A DNA stretch of 64,000 bases from Pseudomonadota bacterium (lineage in GTDB: Bacteria; Desulfobacterota; Desulfobulbia; Desulfobulbales; JAHJIY01). Location of the stretch: positions 80,888-144,887 of the forward strand of contig JAHJIY010000040.1 in NCBI GenBank assembly GCA_018823175.1, in the 5' to 3' direction. Of the stretch, positions 63,153 through 64,000 are shown piece after piece. Positions within the stretch are counted from its first letter, which is position 1, and the number at the start of each line of letters is the position of its first letter. The position numbers were made by a program, and so were the translations under genes. A model generated the notes under the pieces. That model ran no database searches and was not told where the DNA came from. It saw only the letters and a program-made list of their open reading frames with translations.

Positions 63153-64000
63153 AGTCGAATATCACCTTTCAAAAGATCCAGCAGATATTTGCCATAGCCA
63201 TTCTTGGCCAGTGGTTTTGCCAACTTTTTGAGTTCACTGGCGGTAATGTATCCATTGCGATAAGCGATCTCTTCCGGACATGCGACCTTGAGACCTTGAC
63301 GCTCTTCTATGACCTGCATGAAGTTGGAAGCCGAAAGTAACGAATCATGGGTACCGGTATCCAGCCAGGCAAAACCGCGCCCCATAACCTCAACCGTCAA
63401 CTCGCCCTGCTTAAGATAAATCTTGTTGATATCGGTGATCTCAAGCTCACCACGGGCCGAGGGCTTGATCTGCTTGGCATACTCCACGACACGATTATCA
63501 TAAAAGTATAGTCCGGTGACCGCATAATTACTCTTGGGCTTTAATGGCTTCTCGTCCAGATCAACCGCCCGGTCATTTTGATCAAAGGTCACCACCCCGT
63601 AACGCTCAGGGTCCCTGACATAATAGCCAAAGACCGTGGCCCCGCTCTCCTGCTCTGCCGCATGTTGCAGCATATGCTCCATCCCGTGGCCATAGAAAAT
63701 ATTATCGCCCAGGACCAGGGCGACAGAATCATCGCCGATAAACTGCTCACCGATAATAAAGGCCTGGGCTAGGCCGTCGGGTGAAGGTTGGACCGCATAT
63801 TGAATCTCCAGGCCCCATTGCTGACCAGTACCAAGCAAGAGTTGAAAAGCCGCCTGATCCTGCGGAGTGGTAATGACCAGAATCTCCCGGATTTCGGCCA
63901 ACATCAGGACCGACAAGGGATAATAGATCATCGGTTTATCGTAGACCGGCATCAGCTGTTTACTGACCGAAAGGGTCAGGGGGTAAAGTCTTGTTCCGGA
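63149..64000 (-). CDS. rfbA: Glucose-1-phosphate thymidylyltransferase (5' partial)
   Basis: The frame is open to the window end; 16 codons ([16 protein letters not shown]) precede the track start at 63952, so only about 10 residues of the usual GGSGTR start are outside. Contains [12 protein letters not shown] and the [19 protein letters not shown] block. First step of dTDP-sugar synthesis and first gene of rfbACDB. Confidence 0.95.
   Translation of the reverse strand, partial: SGTRLYPLTLSVSKQLMPVYDKPMIYYPLSVLMLAEIREILVITTPQDQAAFQLLLGTGQQWGLEIQYAVQPSPDGLAQAFIIGEQFIGDDSVALVLGDNIFYGHGMEHMLQHAAEQESGATVFGYYVRDPERYGVVTFDQNDRAVDLDEKPLKPKSNYAVTGLYFYDNRVVEYAKQIKPSARGELEITDINKIYLKQGELTVEVMGRGFAWLDTGTHDSLLSASNFMQVIEERQGLKVACPEEIAYRNGYITASELKKLAKPLAKNGYGKYLLDLLKGDIRL

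Overview
The window (about 64 kb, roughly 50% GC) reads as a chromosomal stretch of a Gram-negative bacterium, most likely a deltaproteobacterium / Desulfobacterota relative. That guess rests on gene content (lipidated GspD secretin, PilM-like GspL, LemA-M48 pair, large O-antigen locus, exported proteins with repeated beta-sandwich domains), not on any marker gene. There is no rRNA, tRNA, CRISPR array or integrase that I can see.

Layout. 0-6.8 kb: a membrane-anchored GAF-GGDEF diguanylate cyclase cut by the window edge, an M48 protease/LemA pair, then tag, a YaiI-type gene, an RNase H-like gene, a VF530 gene and a DoxX-like gene, with three copies of a REP-like hairpin element. 6.8-12.9 kb: a decaying toxin-antitoxin island. 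Three modules share one order, XRE regulator - small antitoxin - small toxin. One is intact, one has a truncated regulator, and one has a broken regulator and a frameshifted toxin. They are separated by related non-coding repeats and large palindromes and followed by an AT-rich orphan lipoprotein, an Rhs C-terminal fragment and a relE fragment. 13.0-16.2 kb: an ECF sigma factor / anti-sigma operon with two near-identical ECF-type promoters, a small periplasmic protein and a TPR/beta-barrel protein.

16.3-39.9 kb: surface polysaccharide locus. One minus-strand operon encodes a methyltransferase with a long coiled coil, two CgeB-type glycosyltransferases and the Wzm/Wzt ABC exporter. A second encodes dTDP-3-amino-3,6-dideoxyhexose synthesis (ketoisomerase, transaminase, acetyltransferase), a Wzx flippase, three GT2-type transferases (one fused to a serine-acetyltransferase-like domain) and a wbpV-wbpL-wbpM-like module split by a DUF4143 ATPase. 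The dTDP-sugar precursor genes rfbACDB lie at the right end of the window (60.6-64 kb). 40.5-43.4 kb: a degenerate UshA-like protein, a lipoprotein and an acyltransferase. 44-49.3 kb: three exported proteins. 49.9-60.5 kb: a type II secretion operon (EFHIJKLMCD order, no gspG).

The most distinctive features outside the genes are (i) heptanucleotide-period repeat arrays just downstream of, or running into, the stop codons of at least six genes; (ii) the thrice-repeated XRE-antitoxin-toxin architecture; (iii) paired ECF promoters; and (iv) a methyltransferase/coiled-coil protein beside Wzm-Wzt that could set O-antigen chain length. All calls come from reading the sequence and the supplied ORF translations; no database search was run.
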